NCBI RefSeq assembly: GCF_020520425.1
Contig: NC_079487.1
Location: forward strand, 11,703,501-11,767,500
Direction: 5' to 3'
Origin: Spinacia oleracea
Lineage: Eukaryota > Streptophyta > Magnoliopsida > Caryophyllales > Amaranthaceae
Length of the DNA: 64,000 nt
Shown: one piece after another, positions 1 to 10,531 of the stretch
Position numbering within the stretch: the stretch's first letter is position 1
How the letters are laid out: each line of letters begins with the position of its first letter
Notes under the pieces: model-generated
The model's input: only the letters and a program-made list of their open reading frames with translations
What the model was told of the DNA's origin: nothing
The model's database searches: none
Program-made: the position numbers and the translations under genes

Positions 1-1253
1 CACAGCTTACTCTTGACTGAACCCGTAGGGTCACACAAATAGTACGTAAACGGATCAAGTATTTAATGGCATTAAATACTCCATCTATGAATATTCGGAA
101 CCGACGGATCTTGGTTTCAGTGGGAGCTAAGATCGTCACAGGCAAGGAATGAATACTCCGGAAACGATGATATTGCCGGAAACGGAAATATGGATCGTAT
201 CGGAAATATAAATATTATCCAAGTCGTAGATGTTGCCGGAAACGGAAACATGGTACGTGTCGGAAAATATTATCGGAAATGGAAATATTGCCAGAATCGG
301 AAATATTGCCGGAAACGGAAATATTGTCAGAATCGGAAATATTACCGGAATCGGAAAATAATTCCGGAAACGGAAATATTAAATATTTGTTCGAAACGGA
401 AATTAATTCCGGAATCGGAAATATTAAATATTGTTCGTATCGGAAATGAATTCCGGAATCGGAAAATTTAATCGGAAGCGCATCGTACGAATAAGCATCG
501 GACGAGGCCTGCCGGACGAGGCCCAGCACGAAGCCAGGCCATCGCCCAGCAAAGCCAAGCGCGCCGCACAAACAGCCATGCCAGGCCCAGCGCAAGGCCA
601 GGCCCAGCAGGCTGCGCGCAGCGCGCAGCGCGCACAGCGCGCACAGCACACGCAGCGCGCGCGGGCGCTGAGTGGGCTGCTGCTCGCGCGCACGCATGGG
701 GCCCATCGTGGCTGCCGTGCGTGTGTGTGCAAGTGTTTGTGTTCGTGCACGTTTCCTAAAACATGCAGAGTTCGGTTAATGATTAAATTCCTAATTCTAT
801 TTGATAAATTAATTAAATTAGAGTTCTTGTAGAATTCTAGGTTTAATTAATTTGTATCTGAATAGGATTTCGATTCCCTTTCCATACCGCTATAAATATG
901 AGGCTAGGGCTCACAATTTATAACACAAGTTTCAAAGTATTCAAAGTGAGTTTTGAGAGAAAAATTCAGTCACACATTTGCCTATAAAGTGCCGAAAATA
1001 ATAGTACCTTAAGGGCGATTCTAGTTGGTCAATCTTAAGGCGGATCCGGACGTGCTGTGGACTATCTACGGAGGGACGACACTTGGAGTCCTAAAGACTT
1101 GTTCTTGTTCGGTTCGGGCGCAGCTAGGGAAGGCACGCAACAAAGAGTATGCATCTAATCTATGCTAAATGATTATGTGTAAATAATATGTTTTCCTGGG
1201 TTTATGGTTTTTCCGCATGATTTATGAATTGTCATATGTATCATAACCTAACA
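1..1253 (+). repeat. Copia-A 5' LTR (partial)
   Basis: Matches 9157-10409 base for base apart from one substitution that I saw. It ends ...TAACA at 1253, directly before the PBS. U3 holds an array of CGGAAA / GGAAATATT motifs (about 135-475), then a GC-rich stretch of GCCCAGC-type repeats (about 500-700). A TATA box, TATAAATA, lies at 891-898, so transcription should start roughly 30 bases further on. The downstream part, including 994-1150, is the most conserved between the three Copia elements. Confidence 0.95.
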
Positions 1254-1254
1254 G

Positions 1255-1268
1255 TGGTATCACGAGCC
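1255..1268 (+). promoter_or_regulatory. Copia-A primer binding site (initiator tRNA-Met type)
   Basis: TGGTATCACGAGCC begins one base after the LTR end. The first 8 bases complement the 3' end of initiator tRNA-Met. The usual plant PBS continues GAGC directly; here one extra C separates TGGTATCA from GAGCC. The same form occurs in Copia-B and Copia-C. Confidence 0.85.
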
Positions 1269-4156
1269 CCTTATTATTTTCATAATCTAAATTGCATGAA
1301 CATGGTTAAATATTACAAATTTGCAAGAATTAAAAGGGGTGATTAATTTTCGTAATTGTTAATTAATTGCAAATTGCGTTTATTTAATTATACGTACGCA
1401 GTTTTTCGGCAGTTTCTTCGTTACTCATCCGAATTGAGTGATTTTTGTGTCAATTCCGCATGTAAAAGGCATTCTAAAATTTTGACAAAAACAGTATTTT
1501 TCTGCCGAACCCAGAATTCTCAAATTCGAAGCCTAACTATGACTTTTCGAAGGTTTTAGTTTTTCGAATGCAAAATTTCGTAAATTTAAGATGTTAAATT
1601 AAATATTTGCGATTCTTGTTGATAAATCTTGAATTTTTGATTGACCTACTGCATATGTTTAACAAGTTTGAATGCCTAGTCTTGTTAATTATGCAATCTA
1701 ATTTGTAATTATGATTAATTTGTTGAAAATTAGAATAATTTAGAATTAATTTGATTTTCATAATTAATTGTAATTTAATTAGAAACCTATGATTAAAAAC
1801 CACCATAAAAATTGTAAATTTACGATAAATTTTAAATTTTTATGACCTAGACTTGAATCCATATCAATCGGAAATCAATGGGATAATAAATTTTCGATTT
1901 TTTCGCCCTAAAATTATGAAATTAATAATATTTATTAATTTGTCATTAATTTTAAATATAAATTTTAAATTTTTTATGCGATTCGTTCATATAACTTGCA
2001 CGCACAAAGCAATGGACGCTTCGTGTTACCCTTAAGGGGTGTTGCATAATGCGGGCATGCGACGACGAGCAAGGGAGCTCGTCGCCCATGCGGCACGAAT
2101 GCAATGAGCAAGGGCGTAGTGCACGAGCACAAGGCAGCAGCCCTGCCTTGTGTCGTGTGCCACGAGCAATGAACGAATGGGCATGGGCGAAGGGCGAGCC
2201 AAGGCAGTCGCGTGTGGGCAGCAAGCGAGCTGCGCCACAACGCGCGCTGCCTCGCACAAGAGCGCGCAGCGAGCGCAAGCTCGCGTGCCACGAGCGCTGC
2301 GCCCAGCATTACTCGCGCGCACAGCGAGCGATGTCGCCCGCCCAGCGAGCGATGTCGCGCCCCCAGCGAGCGATGGCTCGCGCGCACAGCGAGCGATGTC
2401 GCGCGCCCAGCGAGCGATGTCGCGCGCCCAGCGAGCGATGTCGCGCGCCCAGCGAGCGATGGCTCGCGCGCCCAGCGAGCGATGGCTCGCGCGCCCAGCG
2501 AGCGATGGCTCGCGCGCCCAGCGAGCGATGTCGCGCGCGCGCACTGCGAGCGATAGCTCGCGTGCGATGAGCGCTGGCGCACGCAGCGAGCACCAATGCG
2601 TGCGGAGGCTTGCGATAGGGAAGCAGCAGCTATGCGACGAGCGCATGGGCTGCGCGCACATGGCCAGCAATGGCTGTGTGCGTACGGCCCATGGGCGTGC
2701 AACGCGTAGGGTGTTTGCGTTACGATTAGATCGTTTTGAATGTTTAATTTGAAAATTTCAGTTCACGTAATTTTAATTAATTTTAAAATTAATAATTTAA
2801 ATTATTTTCTTGGATTTTAATTTTGAATATTATAATTATAATAAATGTTATTTATTCTAATTATTTTACTAAAATTAAAATCATGAATTAATTTAAATAC
2901 GACTGAAATTAAATTAAATTTTTGGATTCAATTATAAATTGATATGAGCTTTAAATTTTAATTAAATTTGTATGTTTCCGGTTGGACTAGAAATACATTT
3001 TTATGTTTAAAATTAGTAAAGCATATAAATTTATTGGTTTAAGTGGGAGCGCTTTTTAGTCATAAACTCTTGATTAGGTCTACAAATCGTTAAGGTTAAA
3101 ACAACTTGATTAGAATTAATAAGGACTGAATAATTGGTAGATTATTGGTGCCCTTGATTAATTGCTGCAAATGTTTACGTGATGCATAATGTGTTTTACT
3201 AACCAGCTATGTGGGCCATTCATGATAATGAATGGGTGAATGGTATATATTGTATATGTACTGTTTTGCAGGTTATGAAGTGACTAGTATGGCCCAAATA
3301 GGATAGAAAATATGGTATGCGTACCATTAATTTGAATGTAATTGGTCTAAAGTACCAAAGTTATTTTTCAATTCAAATATGGTCTGCGAACCATCAAATA
3401 GTTGTAATTAGTTATAGCTTACCTATTTGAAGAAAATGGTGCCTCCCACGGAGATTTTCAAGACGGACTTTGAAGTCAAAGCTTCAAGATGAAGTCGGGC
3501 CATACTAGATCACAAATATCTTATGCATGTTTTAAGTTATTTATTGTTTTAAATATGTCTTAAAATGCATGAGATCAAAAGCTTGATTATGTTGCATGAT
3601 TAAGGATTTTAGTTCACTTAAAATCTAACCAACATAGTAAGAGCCTTAAGTTCCAAACTTAAAAATTGAGTTAAAAGGTGCCATGCCAAAATATACACTT
3701 GCTTGGATATCCTTTACATCAATCTAGTAATAGTTTTCGCTCAGCGAGGTGTTACTTATTGGTCCTAAAGGGGCAAGGTACACAAATAATTGTGAGTACA
3801 TGTTAGTTTTGGTGAAACTCAACGATATAAGTAAGGAGTCCTTTTATGTCGTGGCAAATTCGATAGGTTTACCTAATAAGTTCTTAGACGTACCTATCAA
3901 CCAAGAATAGTTTCTAGACTATTAGCAAAAGGCTTTTGCTTACCTAAGATGTTCTAGGATTAAGTCGACAAACTGTGCTTAGTTCTTCAATGATTTTAGG
4001 ATCTTGGAATCATTTTATTCACACCTGCCGGAACACATAATTTGAATAAAATGCTTAATAAACATTGAATTATGCATGTATGCTAGAATTTAAGTTTATT
4101 AAGAGAAACTGTGAATGGTTATTTATTTGTTTATTCTTTTCAATTGTAGTTTTAAT
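1269..4156 (+). other. Copia-A 5' leader, about 2.9 kb, non-coding
   Basis: This AT-rich leader between PBS and gag is broken by one GC-rich block (about 2010-2720) that contains the hairpin minisatellite. Short ORFs in it are not conserved and run through the repeat on both strands, so I regard them as chance. Two places look like 3' splice sites: TACTGTTTTGCAG before 3273 and TTCTTTTCAATTGTAG just before the gag ATG. The leader may therefore be spliced in part; this is inference only. Confidence 0.7.
2313..2565 (+). repeat. Hairpin minisatellite in Copia-A leader
   Basis: Tandem units of 21-23 bp share the core GCGAGCGATG followed by GCTCGC or TCGCGC. The GCTCGC form is a perfect 6-bp stem (GCGAGC/GCTCGC) with a GATG loop; I count four such units here, mixed with the shorter GATGTCGCGCG variant. 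The array has no stop codons in several frames, which produces long Ala/Arg/Ser-rich shadow ORFs on both strands. Confidence 0.9.
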
Positions 4157-7100
4157 ATGGCAAACAACAATCAAAACATCATCATGGGTTCTGAGCTTAT
4201 GGTCAAGCTGAACCTGACAAATTTTCTTGAATGGGAAGCTAAGCTAGTTGAAATAGTCAAACTCAATGGACTAGAGTATGTACTGTCACATCCCATGCCA
4301 AGCTACTATGCCAGAGACATGACCCCTGAGAGATTTTACGCCTGGGATGCAGATCTCAAAAAGGTTATGAGTCTCATGCTGAACAATATCCCTGATGATT
4401 GGGCTAAAAGGTTTGTAGCCTATGAACCTTTTACGCTCATCAAGAATCTGAGGGATATCTGTCGTGGAAGTACGGAGGACAGGGACCTGAACGTCCATGA
4501 ATCAATGTCTGGTCTAAAGGTTAGTTCTCCCAACAGGTGTTATAGGATGGAGGTCCAAGAAACACATGTTCAGCTCCTTCGCACTAAACAGAGGGTAGGC
4601 GTCCCACTGAGGTTCCATGTGGATCTTATGTGTTCATATTTTGATCGCCTAAGTCTACTAGGAACACCAATAAGCGAAAGGATGGCAGTCTCTGTCTTGC
4701 TCAATTCACTGCACAGTGGGTTTGGTCGCTTCAAGCAACTATACCTAAGTGAACCAAGAGAAGAAACAGTTGCAGAATTTATTCACCTTGTCAGAAAGGC
4801 TGAAATAGTACTGGACTGTGAAGCCAAAGATTTACTCAAGGCTAGAAAGAGACCATTCAAGGAAGGTGGAAAGTCCAAGGGCAATGCTAAATCAAAGCAG
4901 GACAAGTCCACATCAAGCTGTCTTTATTGTGATGGAATAGGCCATTACAAAAGAGAATGTCCAAAGCTAAAGGAAGATCAGAAGAACGGAACAGTCGTTC
5001 CATCTTCAGGTATTTTCGTTATAGACTGTATACTTGCTAATTCAACTTCTTGGGTATTAGATACAGGTTATGGCTCACACTTATGTTCCAATCCACAGGG
5101 ACTAAGAAGAAGTAGAAAGTTAAGCAAGGGTGAAGTCGACCTACGAGTGGGAAATGGAGCACGGATTGCTGCATTAGCTGTAGGAACTTACTATTTGTCG
5201 TTGCCCTCCGGGCTAGTTTTGGAACTGGAAGAATGTTTCCATGTTCCAAGTCTTACTAAAAACATCATTTCAGTTTCTTGCTTAGATGCTAAGGGATTTT
5301 CCTTTTTAATAAAAGACAATAGTTGTTCGTTTTATTTTAAAGAGATGTTTTATGGATCTGCTAGATTAGTCAATGGACTTTATTTATTAGATCACGACAA
5401 ACAAGTATATAACATAAATACCAAAAGGGCCAAAAAGGATGATTCAGATCTCACCTATCTGTGGCATTGTCGATTAGGCCATATAAACTTGAAACGCTTA
5501 GAAAGACTTCAAAAGGAAGGAATTCTAGAACCATTTAACTTAGAGGATTATGGTAAATGCGAATCATGTTTACTTGGCAAAATGACAAAGCAACCTTTCT
5601 CTAAAGTTGGAGAAAGAGCAAATGAACTATTGGGTTTAATCCATACAGATGTATGTGGACCAATGAGTACAAATGCTAGAGGTGGTTTCAGCTACTTTGT
5701 CACTTTCACTGATGACTTCAGTAGGTATGGTTATGTCTACCTAATGAAGCATAAGTCTGAATCCTTTGACAAATTCAAGGAATTTCAGAGTGAAGTAGAG
5801 AATCAATTAGGCAAGAAGATTAAGGCACTGCGGTCTGATAGGGGCGGTGAATATCTGAGCTATGAATTTGATGACCATCTGAAAGAATGTGGAATTCTAT
5901 CAGAGTTGACTCCTCCTGGAACACCACAATGGAACGGTGTGTCGGAACGGAGGAACAGAACCTTGCTAGACATGGTCAGGTCAATGATGGGTCAGGCCGA
6001 ACTTCCATTAGAATTTTGGGGACATGCACTAAATACAGCTGCACTCACTATAAATAGAGCTCCGTCTAAAGCTGTCGAAAAGACTCCATACGAATTATGG
6101 TTTGGAAAGCCTCCAAATGTGTCTTTTCTTAAGATTTGGGGATGTGAAGTATACGTCAAACGATTAATTTCAGACAAACTTCATCCAAAATCTGACAAAT
6201 GTATCCTTGTGGGCTATCCAAAGGAAACAAAGGGGTATTACTTCTACAATACATCTGAGAACAAAGTGTTTGTTGCTCGAGATGGTGTCTTTTTGGAGAA
6301 AGATCACATTTCCAAAATGACAAGTGGGAGAAAAGTAGACCTCGAAGAAATTCGAGTCGAACAACAAACTCTAGAGAATGCTCAAGATGACATTCAGGAT
6401 GAAACTCAGAGATCTTTAGAAGAATCTGGTGAGAATCATGGTCAATCTAGAAATGTTACCCCGCGTAGATCGCAAAGATATAGATCTCAACCGGAAAGAT
6501 ACTTAGGTATTTTGACGAACGAGAGCTATGACGTTCTATTACTTGAAAGTGATGAACCTGCGACTTACAAGCAAGCTATGACGAGCCCTAGCTCCAAGCA
6601 GTGGCAAGAAGCCATGCAATCTGAATTAGACTCCATGTCTGAAAACCAAGTATGGGATTTGGTCGATTTGCCAGATGGCTACCAAGCCATTGGAAGCAAA
6701 TGGGTTTTCAAACTGAAAAAGGACAAGGATGGGAAACTTGAAGTTTTCAAAGCTAGATTGGTTGCAAAAGGTTACAGGCAAGTCCACGGTGTGGATTACG
6801 ATGAAACCTTTTCACCAGTTGCAATGCTAAAGTCTATTCGAATAATGTTAGCAATCGCTGCATATTACGATTACGAAATATGGCAGATGGATGTCAAAAC
6901 TGCTTTCTTAAACGGCGTTTTAACAGAAACTGTGTTTATGACACAGCCTAAAGGTTTTGAGGATCCAAAGAATGCTAAAAAGGTATGCAAGCTAAAGAAG
7001 TCAATCTACGGATTGAAGCAGGCATCCAGGAGCTGGAATATACGTTTTGATGAAGCAGTCAGTGACTTTGGTTTCATCAAGAACGCGGACGAATCTTGTG

Positions 7101-8134
7101 TATACAAGAAGGTCAGTGGGAGCAAAATTGCTTTCCTAGTATTATATGTCGACGACATATTGCTTATCGGAAATGACATTCCTATGTTGAACTCTGTCAA
7201 GATTTGGCTTGGGAAATGTTTTTCGATGAAGGATCTAGGAGAAGCACAGTACATATTGGGCATCAAGATTTACAAAGATAGATCTAAAAGGATGATTGGA
7301 CTTAGTCAAAGCACTTATATCAATAAGGTGCTTGATAGGTTCAAGATGGCGGACTCCAAGCGAGGCTACCTACCCATGTCTCATGGAATGACTCTAAGCA
7401 AGACTCAGTGCCCAAAAACACTTGATGAGCGTAGACGAATGAATGGGATTCCATATGCATCATTGATTGGTTCAATAATGTATGCTATGATATGTACACG
7501 CCCGGATGTTGCGTACGCACTCAGTGCTACGAGCAGATACCAGTCAGACCCAGGAGAGGCGCATTGGACTGCTGCCAAGAACATTCTGAAGTACCTGAAA
7601 AGGCACAAAGATGACTTCCTGGTCTATGGTGGAGATGATGAATTAATTGTTAAAGGCTATACGGACGCAAGTTTCCAAACCGACAAAGATGATTTCAGAT
7701 CACAGTCTGGGTTTGTCTTCTGCCTCAACGGAGGAGCAGTAAGCTGGAAAAGTGCTAAGCAAAGCACCATTGCGGATTCTACAACTGAAGCGGAGTACAT
7801 TGCTGCACATGAAGCAGCAAAGGAAGCTATATGGCTAAGGAAGTTCATAGGAGAACTTGGTGTAGTCCCCTCCATTAAAGGACCAATAGCCCTGTATTGT
7901 GATAATAACGGAGCTATTGCACAGGCAAAAGAGCCTAGACACCACCAGAGAGTCAAGCATGTACTTCGTAGATTTCACCTTCTACGAGAGTTCGTTGAAA
8001 GAAAAGAAGTCGAGATAAGCAAAATTGGAACTGATGACAACATATCAGATCCATTAACTAAACCTCTGCCGCAAGCGAAGCACAACTCGCACACTGCAGC
8101 TATGGGAATCAAGCATATTGGAGAATGGCTTTGA
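4157..8134 (+). CDS. Copia-A gag-pol polyprotein, intact, divergent gag
   Basis: A single open frame of about 1325 aa from the ATG at 4157 (MANNN), the start shared with the other two copies. An in-frame ATG at 4115 would add 14 residues but is not conserved. Gag ends with a CX2CX4HX4C zinc knuckle at residues ~255-268 (CLYCDGIGHYKREC). Protease has DTG at ~302 (DTGYGSH, where the other copies have DTGCGSH). The GAG-pre-integrase His/Cys motif starts at ~435. The integrase DDE triad is near residues 497, 561 and 597. RT has YVDD at ~997. RNase H spans ~1165-1300 with TDAS, TEAEY and YCDNN. I see no stop, frameshift or catalytic loss. From the residues just after the zinc knuckle onward it is almost identical to Copia-B and -C, but the gag is homologous only distantly. 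Confidence 0.95.
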   Translation: MANNNQNIIMGSELMVKLNLTNFLEWEAKLVEIVKLNGLEYVLSHPMPSYYARDMTPERFYAWDADLKKVMSLMLNNIPDDWAKRFVAYEPFTLIKNLRDICRGSTEDRDLNVHESMSGLKVSSPNRCYRMEVQETHVQLLRTKQRVGVPLRFHVDLMCSYFDRLSLLGTPISERMAVSVLLNSLHSGFGRFKQLYLSEPREETVAEFIHLVRKAEIVLDCEAKDLLKARKRPFKEGGKSKGNAKSKQDKSTSSCLYCDGIGHYKRECPKLKEDQKNGTVVPSSGIFVIDCILANSTSWVLDTGYGSHLCSNPQGLRRSRKLSKGEVDLRVGNGARIAALAVGTYYLSLPSGLVLELEECFHVPSLTKNIISVSCLDAKGFSFLIKDNSCSFYFKEMFYGSARLVNGLYLLDHDKQVYNINTKRAKKDDSDLTYLWHCRLGHINLKRLERLQKEGILEPFNLEDYGKCESCLLGKMTKQPFSKVGERANELLGLIHTDVCGPMSTNARGGFSYFVTFTDDFSRYGYVYLMKHKSESFDKFKEFQSEVENQLGKKIKALRSDRGGEYLSYEFDDHLKECGILSELTPPGTPQWNGVSERRNRTLLDMVRSMMGQAELPLEFWGHALNTAALTINRAPSKAVEKTPYELWFGKPPNVSFLKIWGCEVYVKRLISDKLHPKSDKCILVGYPKETKGYYFYNTSENKVFVARDGVFLEKDHISKMTSGRKVDLEEIRVEQQTLENAQDDIQDETQRSLEESGENHGQSRNVTPRRSQRYRSQPERYLGILTNESYDVLLLESDEPATYKQAMTSPSSKQWQEAMQSELDSMSENQVWDLVDLPDGYQAIGSKWVFKLKKDKDGKLEVFKARLVAKGYRQVHGVDYDETFSPVAMLKSIRIMLAIAAYYDYEIWQMDVKTAFLNGVLTETVFMTQPKGFEDPKNAKKVCKLKKSIYGLKQASRSWNIRFDEAVSDFGFIKNADESCVYKKVSGSKIAFLVLYVDDILLIGNDIPMLNSVKIWLGKCFSMKDLGEAQYILGIKIYKDRSKRMIGLSQSTYINKVLDRFKMADSKRGYLPMSHGMTLSKTQCPKTLDERRRMNGIPYASLIGSIMYAMICTRPDVAYALSATSRYQSDPGEAHWTAAKNILKYLKRHKDDFLVYGGDDELIVKGYTDASFQTDKDDFRSQSGFVFCLNGGAVSWKSAKQSTIADSTTEAEYIAAHEAAKEAIWLRKFIGELGVVPSIKGPIALYCDNNGAIAQAKEPRHHQRVKHVLRRFHLLREFVERKEVEISKIGTDDNISDPLTKPLPQAKHNSHTAAMGIKHIGEWL

Positions 8135-8987
8135 TGTCTCTGTTTAATGTTTTAAAGTTTTAGAGTTTAAATCTTTGTAAAACATTATTGGTTAATCATT
8201 CACAATAAATGAAAGGAATTCATTTTTCCATTTAATTTGTGGTTTATTAAATGATGAGTCCCTTCAATTTGACGATATATTCAAGATAGACTGTCAGGAC
8301 CAGTCCTGTGACTAAGAAATGTCTATCAAGTGAACTTGAATGTCAAAGGTTGAAAATGGTCCCTAATCGGAGTTTTCTATAAAATTGGACGCATAGAAAA
8401 CGTTAGACGATTAGAATGCAAGATGACTAGTAGTTCTGTTTCTTGAACTATGTGGACATGGCAATGTCATAATCATTTGCATAGATACTTACTTTGGGAA
8501 GACTAGTATCGGACAAGGCCTATGAAACTTTACTGTAAGAGAAGAAAGTCTGTCATAAGTAAATTTCATTAAATTATTAGACACTAAATCCTCAATACCT
8601 GAGTGATTTGAGATTACTTGTTTGAGAACTGGTTGCTTTGACGTTGACCAACCGTCGCACCGTAAAAGGAGGCTATAAAGGCAACGCTCAGGTAATCACC
8701 TATCAAACGAAGTCTAATCTCAAGATCGCAAGATTGGGATTGTCCTCCCATAAATCGGGATGAGATGCTTAAAAGTTGTACAAGGCCACTCGGAGAGCTA
8801 GAAACTGTGAAATGCATGGCCGTGCTCGGATGAATCATAGGCTATGATTATCTGTTTATTCGATCAGTTGAACTCTGAAACCGAGGAACACCTCTGGACA
8901 TAATAAGGATGACAACTCTTACCTTATGTTCAAGAGCAAGCATCGAGCGACAAAGGAATTAGGAAATGCACACTTGTCCCTAAGGAC
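8135..8987 (+). other. Copia-A 3' untranslated region
   Basis: About 850 bases between the polyprotein stop and the polypurine tract, with no coding potential that I can see. Copia-C keeps the same length of sequence. Copia-B lacks the equivalent of 8689-8919. Confidence 0.8.
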
Positions 8988-8998
8988 AAGTGGGAGAC
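8971..8998 (+). promoter_or_regulatory. Copia-A hairpin and polypurine tract
   Basis: CACTTGTCC (8971-8979) and GGACAAGTG (8984-8992) form a perfect 9-bp stem with loop CTAA. The 3' arm runs into the purine-rich tract AAGTGGGAGA (8988-8997), which directly precedes the 3' LTR and should prime plus-strand DNA synthesis. The arrangement is the same in Copia-B and Copia-C. Confidence 0.85.
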
Positions 8999-10409
8999 TG
9001 AAGGAAATAATGCCCTTGGTCCAAGTATGCATTCTATATTAAGTCTAATAAATGCGGTTCAGTATTAATTAACAAGTTAATAATTCAGTGAGATCAAGTG
9101 AGCTGAATGCCTAGCTAGAGGCCGCTTCAGTTCAAGTGGAATTAATGATATTAATCCACAGCTTACTCTTGACTGAACCCGTAGGGTCACACAAATAGTA
9201 CGTAAACGGATCAAGTATTTAATGGCATTAAATACTCCATCTATGAATATTCGGAACCGACGGATCTTGGTTTCAGTGGGAGCTAAGATCGTCACAGGCA
9301 AGGAATGAATACTCCGGAAACGATGATATTGCCGGAAACGGAAATATGGATCGTATCGGAAATATAAATATTATCCAAGTCGTAGATGTTGCCGGAAACG
9401 GAAACATGGTACGTGTCGGAAAATATTATCGGAAATGGAAATATTGCCAGAATCGGAAATATTGCCGGAAACGGAAATATTGTCAGAATCGGAAATATTA
9501 CCGGAATCGGAAAATAATTCCGGAAACGGAAATATTAAATATTTGTTCGAAACGGAAATTAATTCCGGAATCGGAAATATTAAATATTGTTCGTATCGGA
9601 AATGAATTCCGGAATCGGAAAATTTAATCGGAAGCGCATCGTACGAATAAGCATCGGACGAGGCCTGCCGGACGAGGCCCAGCACGAAGCCAGGCCATCG
9701 CCTAGCAAAGCCAAGCGCGCCGCACAAACAGCCATGCCAGGCCCAGCGCAAGGCCAGGCCCAGCAGGCTGCGCGCAGCGCGCAGCGCGCACAGCGCGCAC
9801 AGCACACGCAGCGCGCGCGGGCGCTGAGTGGGCTGCTGCTCGCGCGCACGCATGGGGCCCATCGTGGCTGCCGTGCGTGTGTGTGCAAGTGTTTGTGTTC
9901 GTGCACGTTTCCTAAAACATGCAGAGTTCGGTTAATGATTAAATTCCTAATTCTATTTGATAAATTAATTAAATTAGAGTTCTTGTAGAATTCTAGGTTT
10001 AATTAATTTGTATCTGAATAGGATTTCGATTCCCTTTCCATACCGCTATAAATATGAGGCTAGGGCTCACAATTTATAACACAAGTTTCAAAGTATTCAA
10101 AGTGAGTTTTGAGAGAAAAATTCAGTCACACATTTGCCTATAAAGTGCCGAAAATAATAGTACCTTAAGGGCGATTCTAGTTGGTCAATCTTAAGGCGGA
10201 TCCGGACGTGCTGTGGACTATCTACGGAGGGACGACACTTGGAGTCCTAAAGACTTGTTCTTGTTCGGTTCGGGCGCAGCTAGGGAAGGCACGCAACAAA
10301 GAGTATGCATCTAATCTATGCTAAATGATTATGTGTAAATAATATGTTTTCCTGGGTTTATGGTTTTTCCGCATGATTTATGAATTGTCATATGTATCAT
10401 AACCTAACA
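8999..10409 (+). repeat. Copia-A 3' LTR (1411 bp)
   Basis: Begins TGAAGGAAATAATGCCC and ends CATAACCTAACA, giving the expected TG...CA ends. TATA box at 10047-10054. CGGAAA-rich array at about 9290-9631, GC-rich U3/R segment at about 9655-9850. It matches the 5' LTR except for one base. Confidence 0.96.
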
Positions 10410-10414
10410 GTTAG

Positions 10415-10531
10415 TCCACAAATATCTGAACCACCGGAAATAACATTTACCACTTTACTGAATGGTGGTGGGTCTGGTCGCTCGCTGCTTGTCGCTGGGC
10501 CGGGCAGGGTGGTTTGCTCTTTGGAAAATGT
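10415..10531 (-). pseudogene. Gypsy gag-protease junction, separated by an in-frame stop
   Basis: The reading frame of gag continues past the TAA at 10532-10534 without a shift and encodes a Pro/Ser-rich linker followed by VNVISGGSDICGL, the usual start of the protease region in Tat elements. It then meets the Copia-A LTR. Either the stop is a simple nonsense mutation or it is a readthrough site between gag and pol. With only one copy here I cannot tell. Confidence 0.7.

Larger units (their letters stand above)
1..10409 (+). mobile_element. Copia-A: Ty1/Copia LTR retrotransposon (5' end off window)
   Basis: Order of parts is 5' LTR, tRNA-type PBS, long leader, a single gag-pol ORF, a 3' untranslated region, polypurine tract and 3' LTR. 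Protease, integrase, reverse transcriptase and RNase H follow in Copia order (integrase before RT). Position 1 corresponds to 9157 of the 3' LTR, so 158 bases of the 5' LTR lie outside. The two LTRs align without gaps and I found one difference (C at 547, T at 9703), so the insertion is very young. The 5 bases after the 3' LTR are GTTAG (10410-10414); the matching left TSD is outside the window. It sits in the gag-pol region of a minus-strand Gypsy element. The long LTRs, the long leader and the RT/RNase H wording recall the Angela/TAR/Tork group, but this lineage call is only a guess. Confidence 0.96.

Noticed and set aside
190..832. ORFs in the LTRs (MDRIGNINIIQVVDVAGNGN... and its partners), present in all six LTRs
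   Set aside because: Low-complexity translations of the CGGAAA array and the GCCCAGC region. They change frame and length between copies and have no known counterpart.
2049..2752. Long overlapping ORFs on both strands (up to about 240 aa) in the GC-rich Copia-A leader; also 30864-31771 and 47097-47760
   Set aside because: They are Ala/Arg/Ser-rich translations of a stop-free minisatellite whose unit length is not a multiple of three. They are not conserved in length or sequence between the three elements.
4115..4156. Upstream in-frame ATG as start of the Copia-A polyprotein
   Set aside because: The 14 extra residues overlap a probable splice acceptor and are not preserved in Copia-B and -C. 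All three share the ATG at MANNN.
5992..6367. Minus-strand ORFs of 60-100 aa opposite the Copia pol genes in all three elements
   Set aside because: They recur only because pol itself is conserved; they are shadows of the coding frame without own signals.
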